Shown piece by piece: positions 1 to 7,613 of a DNA stretch of 64,000 nucleotides. How positions within the stretch are numbered: the stretch's first letter is position 1; each line of letters begins with the position of its first letter. The notes beneath the pieces were generated by a model that was given only the letters and a program-made list of their open reading frames with translations, made no database searches and had not been told where the DNA came from. Source of the DNA: Nocardioides humi. GTDB lineage: Bacteria; Actinomycetota; Actinomycetes; Propionibacteriales; Nocardioidaceae. The stretch is taken from the NCBI RefSeq assembly GCF_006494775.1, contig NZ_CP041146.1:744001-808000 (forward strand), in the 5' to 3' direction. The translations under genes were made by a program, and so were the position numbers.

Positions 1-638
1 GCTGAGGCAGCCGTGGCACCACGGTCAGGCAGAAGCTCGTCGAGAAGCAACGAGATGTGCGCGTCGATGTCGTCTCGCACCCGCCGAACGACGTCGAGGT
101 CGGCGCAGGCGGGGTCGGCGACGTCCCAGTCGACGTAGCGCCGCCCAGGCAGCACCGGGCACGAGTCACCGCAGCCCATGGTCACAACCACGTCCGCACC
201 AGAGACGACCTCATCGGTCAGCGGCTTGGGGAACAGCTCGGACGTGGACACGCCCACCTCAGCGAGGACAGTGGCGACCTCGTCCTGGACGTGGTCACTA
301 GGTCGGGTCCCGGCCGAAGCGACCTCGACCGCACCAGCTGAGCGCAGCGCGAGCAACGCTGCGGCCATCTGCGAGCGCCCGGAGTTGGCGGTGCACACGA
401 ACAGCACCAATGGGCGCAGCGCCTCGCGCCCGGGCAAGGCGCGGGAGGCTGCCCGGAGCCGTTCACGTGCGAAACGCTCAGCTAGCAATGGCAGGAACCC
501 TTCGATGCTCGCCGGGAGCAACCGTGCGTAGCTGTCCTCCAAGATCTGCTCGACCGTCTGCGAGGAGAAGACGCCGGCGAACTCTCCGACGAGCTCAGCC
601 TGCGCCGCGGCCAACGTGGGACCCGTATTCGTGTGCAT
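1..638 (-). CDS. arsC: ArsC arsenate reductase with N-terminal helical domain (partial)
   Basis: Reads leftward from ATG at 638 and runs off the window with no stop (212 codons visible). The first 75 or so residues form a helical N-terminal extension of the kind seen in actinobacterial ArsC fusions. It is followed by a low-molecular-weight tyrosine phosphatase fold with the P-loop CTANSGRS (Cys-X5-Arg) and a later DWDVADP segment carrying the general-acid Asp. The family reduces arsenate to arsenite for efflux. It is divergent from arsR across about 110 bp that hold the probable ArsR operators, so it is likely arsenic-induced. It differs in architecture from the two ArsC copies downstream of acr3. 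Confidence 0.85.
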   Translation of the reverse strand, partial: MHTNTGPTLAAAQAELVGEFAGVFSSQTVEQILEDSYARLLPASIEGFLPLLAERFARERLRAASRALPGREALRPLVLFVCTANSGRSQMAAALLALRSAGAVEVASAGTRPSDHVQDEVATVLAEVGVSTSELFPKPLTDEVVSGADVVVTMGCGDSCPVLPGRRYVDWDVADPACADLDVVRRVRDDIDAHISLLLDELLPDRGATAAS

Positions 639-696
639 GACAGCTCCAGTCGAGTAGAAGCACCCCACTCTGGGTGCAGGGTATGGATGAGTGTCG

Positions 697-744
697 ATGT
701 TGATGAGTGTCAATGTGGCGCTATGTATCGACGTATGTCAACAT
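697..744. promoter_or_regulatory. Probable ArsR operator region
   Basis: The divergent arsC/arsR gap contains inverted copies of ATGTTGA (697-703) and TCAACAT (738-744), plus an inner TTGA-N6-TCAA dyad at 700-713. Short AT-rich dyads next to an arsR start are typical ArsR/SmtB binding sites. Assignment rests on position and symmetry only. Confidence 0.5.
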
Positions 745-750
745 TCACGC

Positions 751-1152
751 ATGTCGAAGTCGTTGCAGAGTGACTGCGCACCCTTCACTGCCGACGGGCT
801 GGCGTGCTGCGTCCCGTTGGCTCGCGAGCCCATCAGCGCCGAGCAGGCCGCCGGCGTGGTCGCGATGCTCAAGGCCATGGCCGATCCCGCCCGGTTGAGG
901 CTGCTCTCGCTGGTGCTGTCCCACGAGGGCGGTGAGGCATGCGTGTGCGACCTGCTGCCGCACTTCGACCTGTCCCAGCCGACCATCAGCCACCACCTCA
1001 AGGTTTTGCACGAGGCCGGGCTGCTGAACCGCGAGAAGCGGGGCACCTGGGTCTACTACATCGCCCGACCCGAGGCCATGGCCGCGCTCGGAGCCCTGTT
1101 CGCCACCGGCAACACCGCGAACTCGAACGAGCTGGTGGGGGCTTCGGCATGA
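751..1152 (+). CDS. arsR: ArsR-family arsenite-responsive repressor
   Basis: Winged-helix ArsR/SmtB protein; the HTH lies around residues 60-105 with LSQPTISHHLKVLHEAGLL as recognition region. Counting from ATG 751, cysteines sit at 9, 19, 20, 64 and 66. The Cys19-Cys20 pair with a Cys in the CVCDL helix matches the arrangement known for Corynebacterium glutamicum ArsR, while CVC itself resembles the E. coli type site. A GTG at 691 would add 20 residues but would place the start inside the operator dyads, so 751 is preferred. The stop overlaps the acr3 start (ATGA), so the operon is probably co-transcribed and autoregulated. Confidence 0.88.
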   Translation: MSKSLQSDCAPFTADGLACCVPLAREPISAEQAAGVVAMLKAMADPARLRLLSLVLSHEGGEACVCDLLPHFDLSQPTISHHLKVLHEAGLLNREKRGTWVYYIARPEAMAALGALFATGNTANSNELVGASA

Positions 1153-2288
1153 GCGACGCCGTCCGCGAGACACCGGCCGCCGGCGCCGACAGCCCAGTAC
1201 TCCAGCGGCTCTCGACCCTGGACCGGTTCCTCCCAGTGTGGATCGGGGTGGCGATGGTTGCCGGGCTGCTGCTCGGCCGGCTCGTCGACGGCCTCGACGA
1301 CGCCCTCGCCGCCGTGGAAATCGGCTCGGTCTCCCTGCCCATCGCCATCGGTCTGCTCGTGATGATGTACCCGGTCCTCGCCAAGGTCCGCTACAACGAG
1401 CTCGGCCACGTCACCAGCGACCGCCGCCTCCTGGCGACCTCGATCGCCCTGAACTGGGTCCTGGGCCCAGCACTGATGTTCGCCCTGGCCTGGCTGCTGC
1501 TGCCGGACCTGCCGGAGTACCGCACTGGCCTCATCATCGTCGGCCTCGCCCGGTGCATCGCGATGGTGCTGATCTGGAACGACCTCGCCTGCGGCGACCG
1601 AGAGGCCGCCGCCATCCTGGTCGCCATCAACGCGGTCTTCCAGATCCTGGCCTTCGCCGTCCTCGGATACTTCTACCTCCAGGTCCTGCCCGGCTGGCTC
1701 GGACTCGACCAGACCGACCTCGACGTCTCCATGTGGAGCATCGCCAAGTCCGTGCTCGTCTTCCTCGGGATCCCGCTCGCCGCGGGGTTCCTGACTCGCA
1801 CCCTGGGCGAACGCGCCAAGGGCCGCGAGTGGTACGAGACGACCTTGCTGCCCCGCATCGGACCCTGGGCGCTCTACGGGCTGCTGTTCACCATCGTCCT
1901 GCTGTTCGCGCTCCAGGGCGACACGATCACCAACCAGCCTCTCGACGTCGTTCGCATCGCCGTACCGCTGCTGGTCTACTTCGCCCTCATGTGGGGCGGC
2001 TCCATGCTGCTGACCAGGGCGCTGGGGTTCGACTACCCACGCGCGACCGCCGTCTCCTTCACCGCCGCCGGCAACAACTTCGAGCTCGCCATCGCCGTGG
2101 CCATCGGCGTCTTCGGCGTCGCCTCGGGCCAAGCACTCGCCGGCGTCGTCGGCCCGCTCATCGAGGTCCCCGTCCTCGTCGGCCTCGTCTACGTCAGCCT
2201 CTGGGCCCGCAAGTTCTTCCCCGACCGCGCCACCACCCAGCCCGACACCCGCCCCTCCTCGACCGATCCCTCAGGAGCGCCCCGATGA
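1149..2288 (+). CDS. acr3: Acr3-type arsenite efflux permease
   Basis: A 379-residue membrane protein of the Acr3 (bile acid/arsenite permease) family with about ten hydrophobic segments. Family landmarks are visible: the Cys in GLARCIAMVLIWNDLACGD and the Glu in AAGNNFELAIAVAIGVFG, both conserved in Acr3 transport sites. It exports arsenite made by the neighbouring ArsC proteins. ATG at 1149 overlaps the arsR stop, and its own stop overlaps the next arsC start (ATGA at 2285-2288), indicating translational coupling through the operon. Confidence 0.92.
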   Translation: MSDAVRETPAAGADSPVLQRLSTLDRFLPVWIGVAMVAGLLLGRLVDGLDDALAAVEIGSVSLPIAIGLLVMMYPVLAKVRYNELGHVTSDRRLLATSIALNWVLGPALMFALAWLLLPDLPEYRTGLIIVGLARCIAMVLIWNDLACGDREAAAILVAINAVFQILAFAVLGYFYLQVLPGWLGLDQTDLDVSMWSIAKSVLVFLGIPLAAGFLTRTLGERAKGREWYETTLLPRIGPWALYGLLFTIVLLFALQGDTITNQPLDVVRIAVPLLVYFALMWGGSMLLTRALGFDYPRATAVSFTAAGNNFELAIAVAIGVFGVASGQALAGVVGPLIEVPVLVGLVYVSLWARKFFPDRATTQPDTRPSSTDPSGAPR

Positions 2289-2767
2289 CCGATACCGACC
2301 TCGCCACCAGCCCCAAAGCCGGGACCGGCGAGCCCGACGTTCCACAGGTCGTGTTCGCCTGCATCCGCAACGGCGGCCGCTCCGTCATCAGCCGAGTCCT
2401 CACCGAGCACTACGCGGGTGGCCACGTCCGCGCACTCTCCGCCGGCACCCAGCCCGGCGAGCACATCCACGCCGAAGTCGCCGAGGTCCTCGAGAAGCTC
2501 GGCCTCGACACCTCCGGCGAGCAACCCAAGCTCCTCACCCACGACACCATCGCCACCAGCACCATGGCCATCACCCTCGGCTGCGGCGAAGAGTGCCCCT
2601 ACGTCCCCGGGGTGAAGTACATCGACTGGCCCGTCGCCGACCCCGGCGGCCAGGACGAAGCCACCGTGCGGGCCATCATCGCCGACATCGACGGACGGGT
2701 CCGCGACCTCCTGATCGAGCTTGTCCCCGACATCACCCTCCCGGCGTCGGTCCTCCAACAGGGCTGA
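2285..2767 (+). CDS. arsC: ArsC-like arsenate reductase / LMW phosphatase fold
   Basis: A 160-residue low-molecular-weight phosphatase-fold protein with P-loop ACIRNGGRS (Cys-X5-Arg) about 30 residues in and a YIDWPVADPGG segment supplying the distal Asp. Family members convert arsenate to arsenite using thiol relay partners. The start overlaps the acr3 stop by 4 bp. It lacks the helical N-terminal extension of the divergent arsC at the left edge, so it is a different subtype. Electron donor (mycothiol/mycoredoxin or thioredoxin) cannot be read from the sequence. Confidence 0.85.
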   Translation: MTDTDLATSPKAGTGEPDVPQVVFACIRNGGRSVISRVLTEHYAGGHVRALSAGTQPGEHIHAEVAEVLEKLGLDTSGEQPKLLTHDTIATSTMAITLGCGEECPYVPGVKYIDWPVADPGGQDEATVRAIIADIDGRVRDLLIELVPDITLPASVLQQG

Positions 2768-2787
2768 CAAGGACGAGGAGCGCAACC

Positions 2788-3246
2788 GTGGCCGACAACC
2801 CGAGCGTCCTGTTCGTCTGCGTGAAGAACGGAGGGAAGTCGCAGATGGCCGCCGGTCTCATGCGGCAGCTGGCCGGCGACCGCGTCCACGTCAATTCTGC
2901 CGGCACCCACCCGGGCGCGAACCTCAACGAGCTATCGGTGACGACCCTGCGCGAGATCGACGTCGATATCACCGGGCAGAAGCCGAAGCCCGTCACGTCC
3001 GACTTGGTCGGCGCAGCAGACCTCGTCGTCATTCTGGGCCCCGAGGCGCGGCTCGAACCCGTCGACGGCACCCGCTTCGAGGTCTGGGAGACCGACGAGC
3101 CCTCGGAACGAGGCATCGACGGTGCGGACCGCATGCGGCTGGTTCGCGACGACATCGCGGCACGAGTCCACCAGCTCGCGCAGGAACTGGGACCGGTCAA
3201 GATCCATGGGTCACCGGCCACTTCCATCGTGATACCCACGAAGTAG
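2788..3246 (+). CDS. arsC: Mycothiol-type arsenate reductase with Lys in the P-loop
   Basis: A 152-residue LMW phosphatase-fold protein beginning at GTG 2788, eight bases after GAGGAG. Its P-loop reads CVKNGGKSQ, so the usual Arg of Cys-X5-Arg is Lys. As I recall the family, the mycothiol-dependent ArsC1/ArsC2 proteins of Corynebacterium have a similar GGKSQMA loop; they form an arseno-mycothiol adduct that mycoredoxin resolves. The usual DP motif is replaced by EVWETDEPSE. It lies 20 bp after the preceding arsC and closes the operon. Confidence 0.8.
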   Translation: MADNPSVLFVCVKNGGKSQMAAGLMRQLAGDRVHVNSAGTHPGANLNELSVTTLREIDVDITGQKPKPVTSDLVGAADLVVILGPEARLEPVDGTRFEVWETDEPSERGIDGADRMRLVRDDIAARVHQLAQELGPVKIHGSPATSIVIPTK

Positions 3247-3682
3247 TCCCCCTCCGCAGTCGCGATTCGGACCTGATCGCACTCACCTGCTGCGTAGGGG
3301 GCCCTGCCGAACGAGACGTCATTGCTGAGTGCGGCGACGAAGTCGCGATCGTGCATCTCACTTGGCCCCGGAAGCGGGAGACGCCGCTGAGCCACGGGTA
3401 ACGTTCATCGCATGGGTCGAAGAGTTCTAGTCCTACGTTGAGTCCGAGTACGACCAGGAGCCCTGACGCACTCAACTCGGCATGAGCGTGCACATCGGAT
3501 CAGGCTCCTGCTGGCGCGTCGCCGCTCCCCCGCCCGCTCGCGAGGGCGCATGCCGCACCTACGTGGAGCCGAGCATCGTCTGGTGCCCCAACCGCACTCT
3601 TGAAACCTCCGCAGACTGGGCTGGGGCGGCGGTCGGATGCCGACGTGTCAGCGACGGGAAGTGTGACGGCGGTTGTGGTGGG
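3247..3682. other. No gene seen between arsC and yoeB
   Basis: About 436 bp between the ars operon stop and the 3' end of the toxin gene on the other strand. No open frame with convincing coding character, no RNA gene and no clear strong terminator hairpin was found. Confidence 0.5.
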
Positions 3683-3943
3683 TCAGCGGCCGTAGTGGTA
3701 GCGGCAGGCGGCGATGCGGACTTCAGTGCTGGTGACCTTGTAGACCAGCCGGTGTTCGTCGGTGATCCGCCGTGACCAGTAGCCGGCGAAGTCGTGCTTG
3801 AGCGGCTCGGGCTTGCCGATGCCTTCGTTGCCGTTGCGCACGACGTCTTGGATGAGCAGGTTGATGCGCTTCAGGACCTTGCGGTCCTGGGTCTGCCACC
3901 ACAGGTAGTCCTCCCAGGCATTGGCGTCCCAGACCAGCCGCAT
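3683..3943 (-). CDS. yoeB: YoeB-family toxin (mRNA interferase)
   Basis: An 86-residue RelE/YoeB protein. It opens with the WDANAWEDYLWWQ block, has KRINLLIQDVVRNG, GKPEPLKHDFAGYWSRRI and EHRLVYKV, and ends in CRYHYGR. The Glu of KPEPLK, an Arg of the RRI/HRL region and the terminal His correspond to YoeB catalytic positions. YoeB cleaves mRNA at the ribosomal A site when free of antitoxin. The gene lies 2 bp after yefM, the usual antitoxin-first order, and probably serves local stabilisation of the region. Confidence 0.92.
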   Translation of the reverse strand: MRLVWDANAWEDYLWWQTQDRKVLKRINLLIQDVVRNGNEGIGKPEPLKHDFAGYWSRRITDEHRLVYKVTSTEVRIAACRYHYGR

Positions 3944-3945
3944 CC

Positions 3946-4206
3946 TCAGTCGGCGTCGAGGAGGTCGTGGCTCTCCCCTGCGTTGGCCTCCAGACGCTCC
4001 ATGGCATCGAGCAGGCGACGAGCGTTGGCGGGTGAGCGCATCAGGTAGGCGGTTTCGCGCAGGGACTCGAAGTCCTCCAACGACACGATCACCACCGAGG
4101 GGTGACCGGCTCGGGTGATCACGACTTCCTCTCGGTCGTTCACCACGTCATCGAGCACCTGGGCATAACGGGCCCGGGACTCGGTGTAGCTCAGCGTCTT
4201 CACCAT
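3946..4206 (-). CDS. yefM: YefM/Phd-family antitoxin
   Basis: An 86-residue Phd/YefM protein: an N-terminal DNA-binding fold with YTESRARYAQVLDDVVND and EEVVITRAGHPSVVIVSLED, then an acidic C-terminal tail (residues 55-86) that would wrap the toxin. It neutralises YoeB and with it represses its own promoter. The palindrome 13 bp upstream of the start supports this. Confidence 0.93.
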   Translation of the reverse strand: MVKTLSYTESRARYAQVLDDVVNDREEVVITRAGHPSVVIVSLEDFESLRETAYLMRSPANARRLLDAMERLEANAGESHDLLDAD

Positions 4207-4218
4207 CCCACCTCCTCA

Positions 4219-4234
4219 GTACAGAAAACTGTAC
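4219..4234. promoter_or_regulatory. YefM-YoeB operator palindrome
   Basis: GTACAG-AAAA-CTGTAC is a perfect dyad 13 bp ahead of yefM and includes the hexamer TGTACA (4230-4235). TGTACA is the core of the E. coli yefM-yoeB operator palindromes, so this is very likely where the antitoxin-toxin complex binds. Confidence 0.75.
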
Positions 4235-4418
4235 AGGCCAGGTCAAGAGTGCAGTGACAAGCCCCACGCGGCCACCAGCGTGCAGGACACGGCCCATTGG
4301 AGCCTCGTAGCGCCTACGGCGCAAGAACCACGCGGCCCCAAGGCCCCGATTGCGTGCGGATGCAGCGGGGTTTCTGGGACCCAATCCGCGGCATAAGCGC
4401 AATGGGTTCAAAATGCTG

Positions 4419-4458
4419 AGTGGCCCCTGACTCGCGTTTCCGCAGGTCAGGGGCCACT
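4419..4458 (-). terminator. Hairpin terminator behind the tRNA 3' end
   Basis: AGTGGCCCCTGAC and GTCAGGGGCCACT form a perfect 13-bp stem with a 14-nt loop. On the minus strand it starts 6 nt after the tRNA-derived segment, the place where a tRNA operon would end. The stem is symmetric, so it could also work for plus-strand transcripts, where a T-rich stretch follows. Confidence 0.6.
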
Positions 4459-4464
4459 TTCTTG

Positions 4465-4500
4465 TAGCGGGGGCAGGATTTGAACCTGCGACCTCTGGAC
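4465..4500 (-). other. 3' fragment of a tRNA gene, probable attachment site
   Basis: On the minus strand the segment reads as the 3' part of a tRNA: a TCCAG stem end, the variable-loop-like AGGTC, a perfect T arm GCAGG-TTCAAAT-CCTGC (complement of 4473-4489) and an acceptor end CCCCGCTA. No matching D arm, anticodon loop or 5' acceptor strand (AGCGGGG expected) exists in the 60-80 bp to the right. A tRNA 3' end without its 5' part is the usual mark of the distal attachment site of an integrated element. By that logic the element lies to the right and the old tRNA flank to the left. Confidence 0.6.
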
Positions 4501-4984
4501 ATCCAGCGCGAGCGGACGCCAGTTGGCCAGCGTTTGCTGGCCTATGAGCATTCGTGCGCTGACCTGCGCGAACGCTGATGAGGACAGTCGTGTCGGGCTG
4601 GTACTTCTTGTTCGGATGTGACCTCGAAGGGCCATTCTTGCTGTGGTTTCCGGGGCCTAAACGCGGCACGGTTCGAATCTCAGTTCCTTTGCGTGCCGCC
4701 CTCGGCCTCTTCTTCGAACTCGACGGCGGCCTCGTCGAAACCCAGCTGCGGCGAGGCCTTCTACGCCGGTACGCTTGCGAGAGATGGGTTCGCTGGTGAT
4801 CGCCCTACTGATGGAAGACGAAGTTGCGGTTAGCGAAGGCGAGCGGCCCACGCGGCGCCGTCCGGCGCCAGATGCCGGGCGGCGCCCGGTTCGCGACCTC
4901 GCCCAGGTTCATCATGAGCGAGTCACTGCCTCCTGGAGCGGAGCGTCGGCGAGACGTCTGGTCCTTCAGTGACCGGCGCGGCGG
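4501..4984. other. Non-coding or degraded stretch inside the putative attachment end
   Basis: About 480 bp between the tRNA fragment and the CstR-like gene. Short open frames exist on both strands but none resembles a known family. No integrase gene adjoins this end. Confidence 0.4.
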
Positions 4985-5251
4985 TCAGGCAAGAGCGAGG
5001 AACAGCTTCTCCATCTTCTTGACGTCAACACCGTCGAGCCCTTCGTCGCTTTCGACCAAGCACTGCTGCAGTCCGGTGGCCACGATGGCGTAACCGGCGC
5101 GGGCGAGGGCCTTGTTGACGGCGGCGAGCTGGGTGAGTACGGACTCGCAGTCCGAGCCCTCCTCCATCATCCGGATGACGCTGGCGAGGTGGCCGTTGGC
5201 GCGCTTCATGCGGGTGATGATCGCTTTGATCTCGGTGGGTTCGAGGTCCAT
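4985..5251 (-). CDS. cstR: CstR-like persulfide-sensing repressor (CsoR/DUF156 family)
   Basis: An 88-residue four-helix CsoR-family repressor. Cysteines are at 35 and 64, a spacing of 29, as in CstR (Cys31/Cys60). CsoR copper sensors have a His four residues before the second Cys; here that position is Gly60 (ATGLQQC). This points to persulfide rather than copper sensing. The adjoining rhodanese, CstB-like and TauE genes agree. The start overlaps the stop of the DUF302 gene (ATGA). It probably represses both its own operon and the divergent sulfur operon. Confidence 0.82.
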   Translation of the reverse strand: MDLEPTEIKAIITRMKRANGHLASVIRMMEEGSDCESVLTQLAAVNKALARAGYAIVATGLQQCLVESDEGLDGVDVKKMEKLFLALA

Positions 5252-5661
5252 CAGTTGCTCTCCAATGCGGCCAGGGCCGCGGTCAGCCGCTGTCGTGCGT
5301 CGGTCGCGACTGTGCGCAGTGTGTCGCCGGCCTGGCCCTGGCCGGCGAGGGACATCATGGCGTCGGGATCGAAGGCCTCGACGACGGTGGTGGTGTCGTC
5401 CACGGCTCGGACGACGACGTTGCAAGGCAGCAGCGCGGCGATCGACGGGTCGGCCTCGAGCGCCTGGTGGGCCAGCTGCGGCCGGCAAGCGCCCAAGATG
5501 ACCTGCGGAGTGACGTCGACGTCGAGCTTCGCCTTCAGCGTCGCCTTGAGGTCGATCTCAGTGAGGATGCCGAATCCGGCGGCCGAGAGCTCGGCACGCA
5601 CCGCCTCGACGGTTTCGTCATAGGGGCGGCGCACCGTGGCTTCGAGCGTGTACTTCGTCAT
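5251..5661 (-). CDS. DUF302 domain protein
   Basis: A 136-residue DUF302 protein without signal peptide. The family has no settled biochemical role but often lies next to sulfur-handling and CsoR-family genes. Visible features are LGACRPQLAHQALEADP and ALLPCNVVVR, the conserved cofactor-like Cys and Pro-Cys segments of the family. First gene of a two-gene operon with the CstR-like repressor, divergent from the rhodanese operon. Confidence 0.8.
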   Translation of the reverse strand: MTKYTLEATVRRPYDETVEAVRAELSAAGFGILTEIDLKATLKAKLDVDVTPQVILGACRPQLAHQALEADPSIAALLPCNVVVRAVDDTTTVVEAFDPDAMMSLAGQGQAGDTLRTVATDARQRLTAALAALESN

Positions 5662-5720
5662 GGGTCATTTCCTCCCGGGTACCGATCACGAGGCCCGTGG
5701 CTGGCCTGCACTCACAACCA

Positions 5721-5741
5721 TACAACCCCCTGGGGGATGTG
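5721..5741. promoter_or_regulatory. CsoR/CstR-type operator 1
   Basis: AACCCCCTGGGGGAT within an AT-flanked 21-bp dyad in the divergent promoter gap. C-run/G-run palindromes flanked by A/T are the known operator form of the CsoR/CstR family. It lies nearer the DUF302-repressor operon. Confidence 0.7.
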
Positions 5742-5754
5742 TTACTGTTCGGGG

Positions 5755-5775
5755 ACATAACCCCCGGGGGTTGTG
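5755..5775. promoter_or_regulatory. CsoR/CstR-type operator 2
   Basis: ACATAACCCCCGGGGGTTGTG is a second dyad with the same C5/G5 core, 34 bp from the first and about 37 bp ahead of the rhodanese gene. Two sites in one divergent gap suggest separate control of each side by the same repressor. Confidence 0.72.
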
Positions 5776-5811
5776 TTGTGAGGTTCGACGAGCCAGCAAA
5801 GGAGTCCTTCC

Positions 5812-6114
5812 ATGCGCGAGACCACTGTCGATCAGCTCGCTGCGGCGCTCGATCAGGGCGCAGCCGTGGTTGACGTCCGTGAGCCCGCGGAGTTCCGCGA
5901 GGGCCACGTGCCGGGTGCGACCAACATCCCGATGGGTCAGCTGACCGCCCGACTGGGAGAGATTGACCGGGACCGTCCGGTGCACGTGGTGTGCGCCTCG
6001 GGCAATCGCAGCAGCGCGATGGTCGACGTCCTGACCGCGAACGACTTCGACGCGATCAACGTCGCCGGTGGCACCAGCGCTTGGATCCGCTCCGGGCGAC
6101 CGATCGAGAAGTGA
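5812..6114 (+). CDS. Single-domain rhodanese
   Basis: A 100-residue rhodanese with VDVREPAEFREGHVPGATNIP and the active-site loop VCASGNRSS carrying the persulfide Cys. It would move sulfane sulfur between low-molecular-weight thiols, sulfite and protein acceptors. It is cytoplasmic with no signal. Preceded by AAAGGAG and 7 bp before the CstB-like gene, directly downstream of operator 2, so it should be derepressed by reactive sulfur species. Confidence 0.9.
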   Translation: MRETTVDQLAAALDQGAAVVDVREPAEFREGHVPGATNIPMGQLTARLGEIDRDRPVHVVCASGNRSSAMVDVLTANDFDAINVAGGTSAWIRSGRPIEK

Positions 6115-6121
6115 GGCGAAT

Positions 6122-7612
6122 ATGACTGACGAGACCACCACCGAGACACCCGCACCGGCCTCGGTGACCGAGGAGGCCCAGCAGCGGCCGGCCGAAGGAC
6201 TGACCGTCCGCACCCTCGAGACCTCATCGCTCGGGGACCGCACCTACGTGGTCCACGACGGCGAGGCCGCCCTGGTGATTGACCCTCAGCGCGACATCGA
6301 CCGGGTGCTGGAGGTGCTCGAGGCCGACGGCGTCCGACTGACCCACGTCTTCGAGACCCACATCCACAACGACTACGTCACCGGTGGCCTGGCGCTCGCG
6401 CAGGCAACCGGAGCGGCATACCTGGTCAACGGCGAGGACGAGGTGTCCTTCGACCGCACCCCGATCGCCGACGGCGAGGTCGTCGAGGTGGGCGACCGTA
6501 TGCGCGTCCGTGCGATCGCCACCCCCGGTCACACCTTCACCCACCTGTCCTACGCGCTCTCTGTCGACGGGCCTGACGGCGAGGAGCCGTACGCCGTGTT
6601 CACCGGCGGCTCGCTGCTCTACGGCGCCACCGGTCGACCCGACCTGCTCGGCGAGGAGCACACCGATGCCCTGGTGCGTCACCAGCACGCATCGGCGCAC
6701 AAGCTCGCCGAGCAACTGCCCGACGAGGCCGAGGTCTACCCGACCCACGGGTTCGGGTCGTTCTGCTCGGCCACCCAGTCCGACGTCACCGCCTCCACGA
6801 TCGGCGACGAGAAACGCTCGAACCCGGTCCTGACCCAGGACGAGGAGACCTACGTCCGCGAGTTGCTGGACGGCCTCGGTGCCTGGCCGGCGTACTACGT
6901 GCACATGGGACCCGCCAACGCCGCCGGTCCCTCCGCGCCCGACCTCTCCCCGGTGCAGGAGGCCGACGCGACCGAGCTGCGGCGCCGGATCGACGCGGGT
7001 GAGTGGGTGGTGGACCTGCGCAACCGCAAGGCCTTCGCCGCCGGGCACGCCCCCGGAACCTTCAACTTCGGACTCGACGGTGCCTTCTCGACCTACCTGG
7101 GCTGGCTGATCGAGTGGGGCACCCCCGTGACTCTGCTCGGCGAGACCGCCGAGGACGTGGCCACCGCCCAGCGTGAGCTGGTCCGGATCGGCATCGACCG
7201 GCCCGCATCCCAGGCCACCGGCGGTCCGCAGGACTGGACCGACGGTGAGCTCGGAAGCTTTCCCACCGCCACCTTCGCCGACCTGGCGCAGGTGCGCCAT
7301 CACCGCGACGTCGTCGTGCTCGACGTGCGCCGCGCTGACGAGTACGAGGGCGCAGCGATCGCCGGGGCGGTCAACATCCCGATCCACGAGCTGCCCCGCC
7401 GCGTCGGCGAGGTGCCGACCGGTGAGGTGTGGGTGCACTGCGCCAGCGGCTACCGCGCCTCGGTCGCCGCCTCGTTCGTCGCCGCCGCCGGCCGCACCCC
7501 GGTCGCGGTCGACGACTCCTTCGAGAACGCCGAGAAGGTCGGCCTACACCTGGTGAGCCCCGAAGGCGACTCCTCTGACACCACCCACGGCGCCGACGGG
7601 CCCGACGCCTGA
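6122..7612 (+). CDS. cstB: CstB-like persulfide dioxygenase with two rhodanese domains
   Basis: 496 residues. An N-terminal metallo-beta-lactamase-fold persulfide dioxygenase (about 30-275) has the iron ligands THIHNDY, PGHTFTH and PTHG. A first rhodanese-like domain (about 285-370) lacks the active Cys (VTLLGETAE). A C-terminal rhodanese (about 385-480) has an intact loop VHCASGYRAS. This dioxygenase, pseudo-rhodanese, rhodanese order is that of Staphylococcus CstB, which oxidises persulfides and forms thiosulfate from sulfite. Neighbouring repressor, rhodanese and TauE exporter complete a cst-type detoxification set. Confidence 0.9.
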   Translation: MTDETTTETPAPASVTEEAQQRPAEGLTVRTLETSSLGDRTYVVHDGEAALVIDPQRDIDRVLEVLEADGVRLTHVFETHIHNDYVTGGLALAQATGAAYLVNGEDEVSFDRTPIADGEVVEVGDRMRVRAIATPGHTFTHLSYALSVDGPDGEEPYAVFTGGSLLYGATGRPDLLGEEHTDALVRHQHASAHKLAEQLPDEAEVYPTHGFGSFCSATQSDVTASTIGDEKRSNPVLTQDEETYVRELLDGLGAWPAYYVHMGPANAAGPSAPDLSPVQEADATELRRRIDAGEWVVDLRNRKAFAAGHAPGTFNFGLDGAFSTYLGWLIEWGTPVTLLGETAEDVATAQRELVRIGIDRPASQATGGPQDWTDGELGSFPTATFADLAQVRHHRDVVVLDVRRADEYEGAAIAGAVNIPIHELPRRVGEVPTGEVWVHCASGYRASVAASFVAAAGRTPVAVDDSFENAEKVGLHLVSPEGDSSDTTHGADGPDA

Positions 7613-7613
7613 T

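Noticed and set aside
4148..4669. A 173-codon minus-strand frame across the tRNA fragment
   Set aside because: It reads through a tRNA T arm and a terminator hairpin, so it is not a protein gene.
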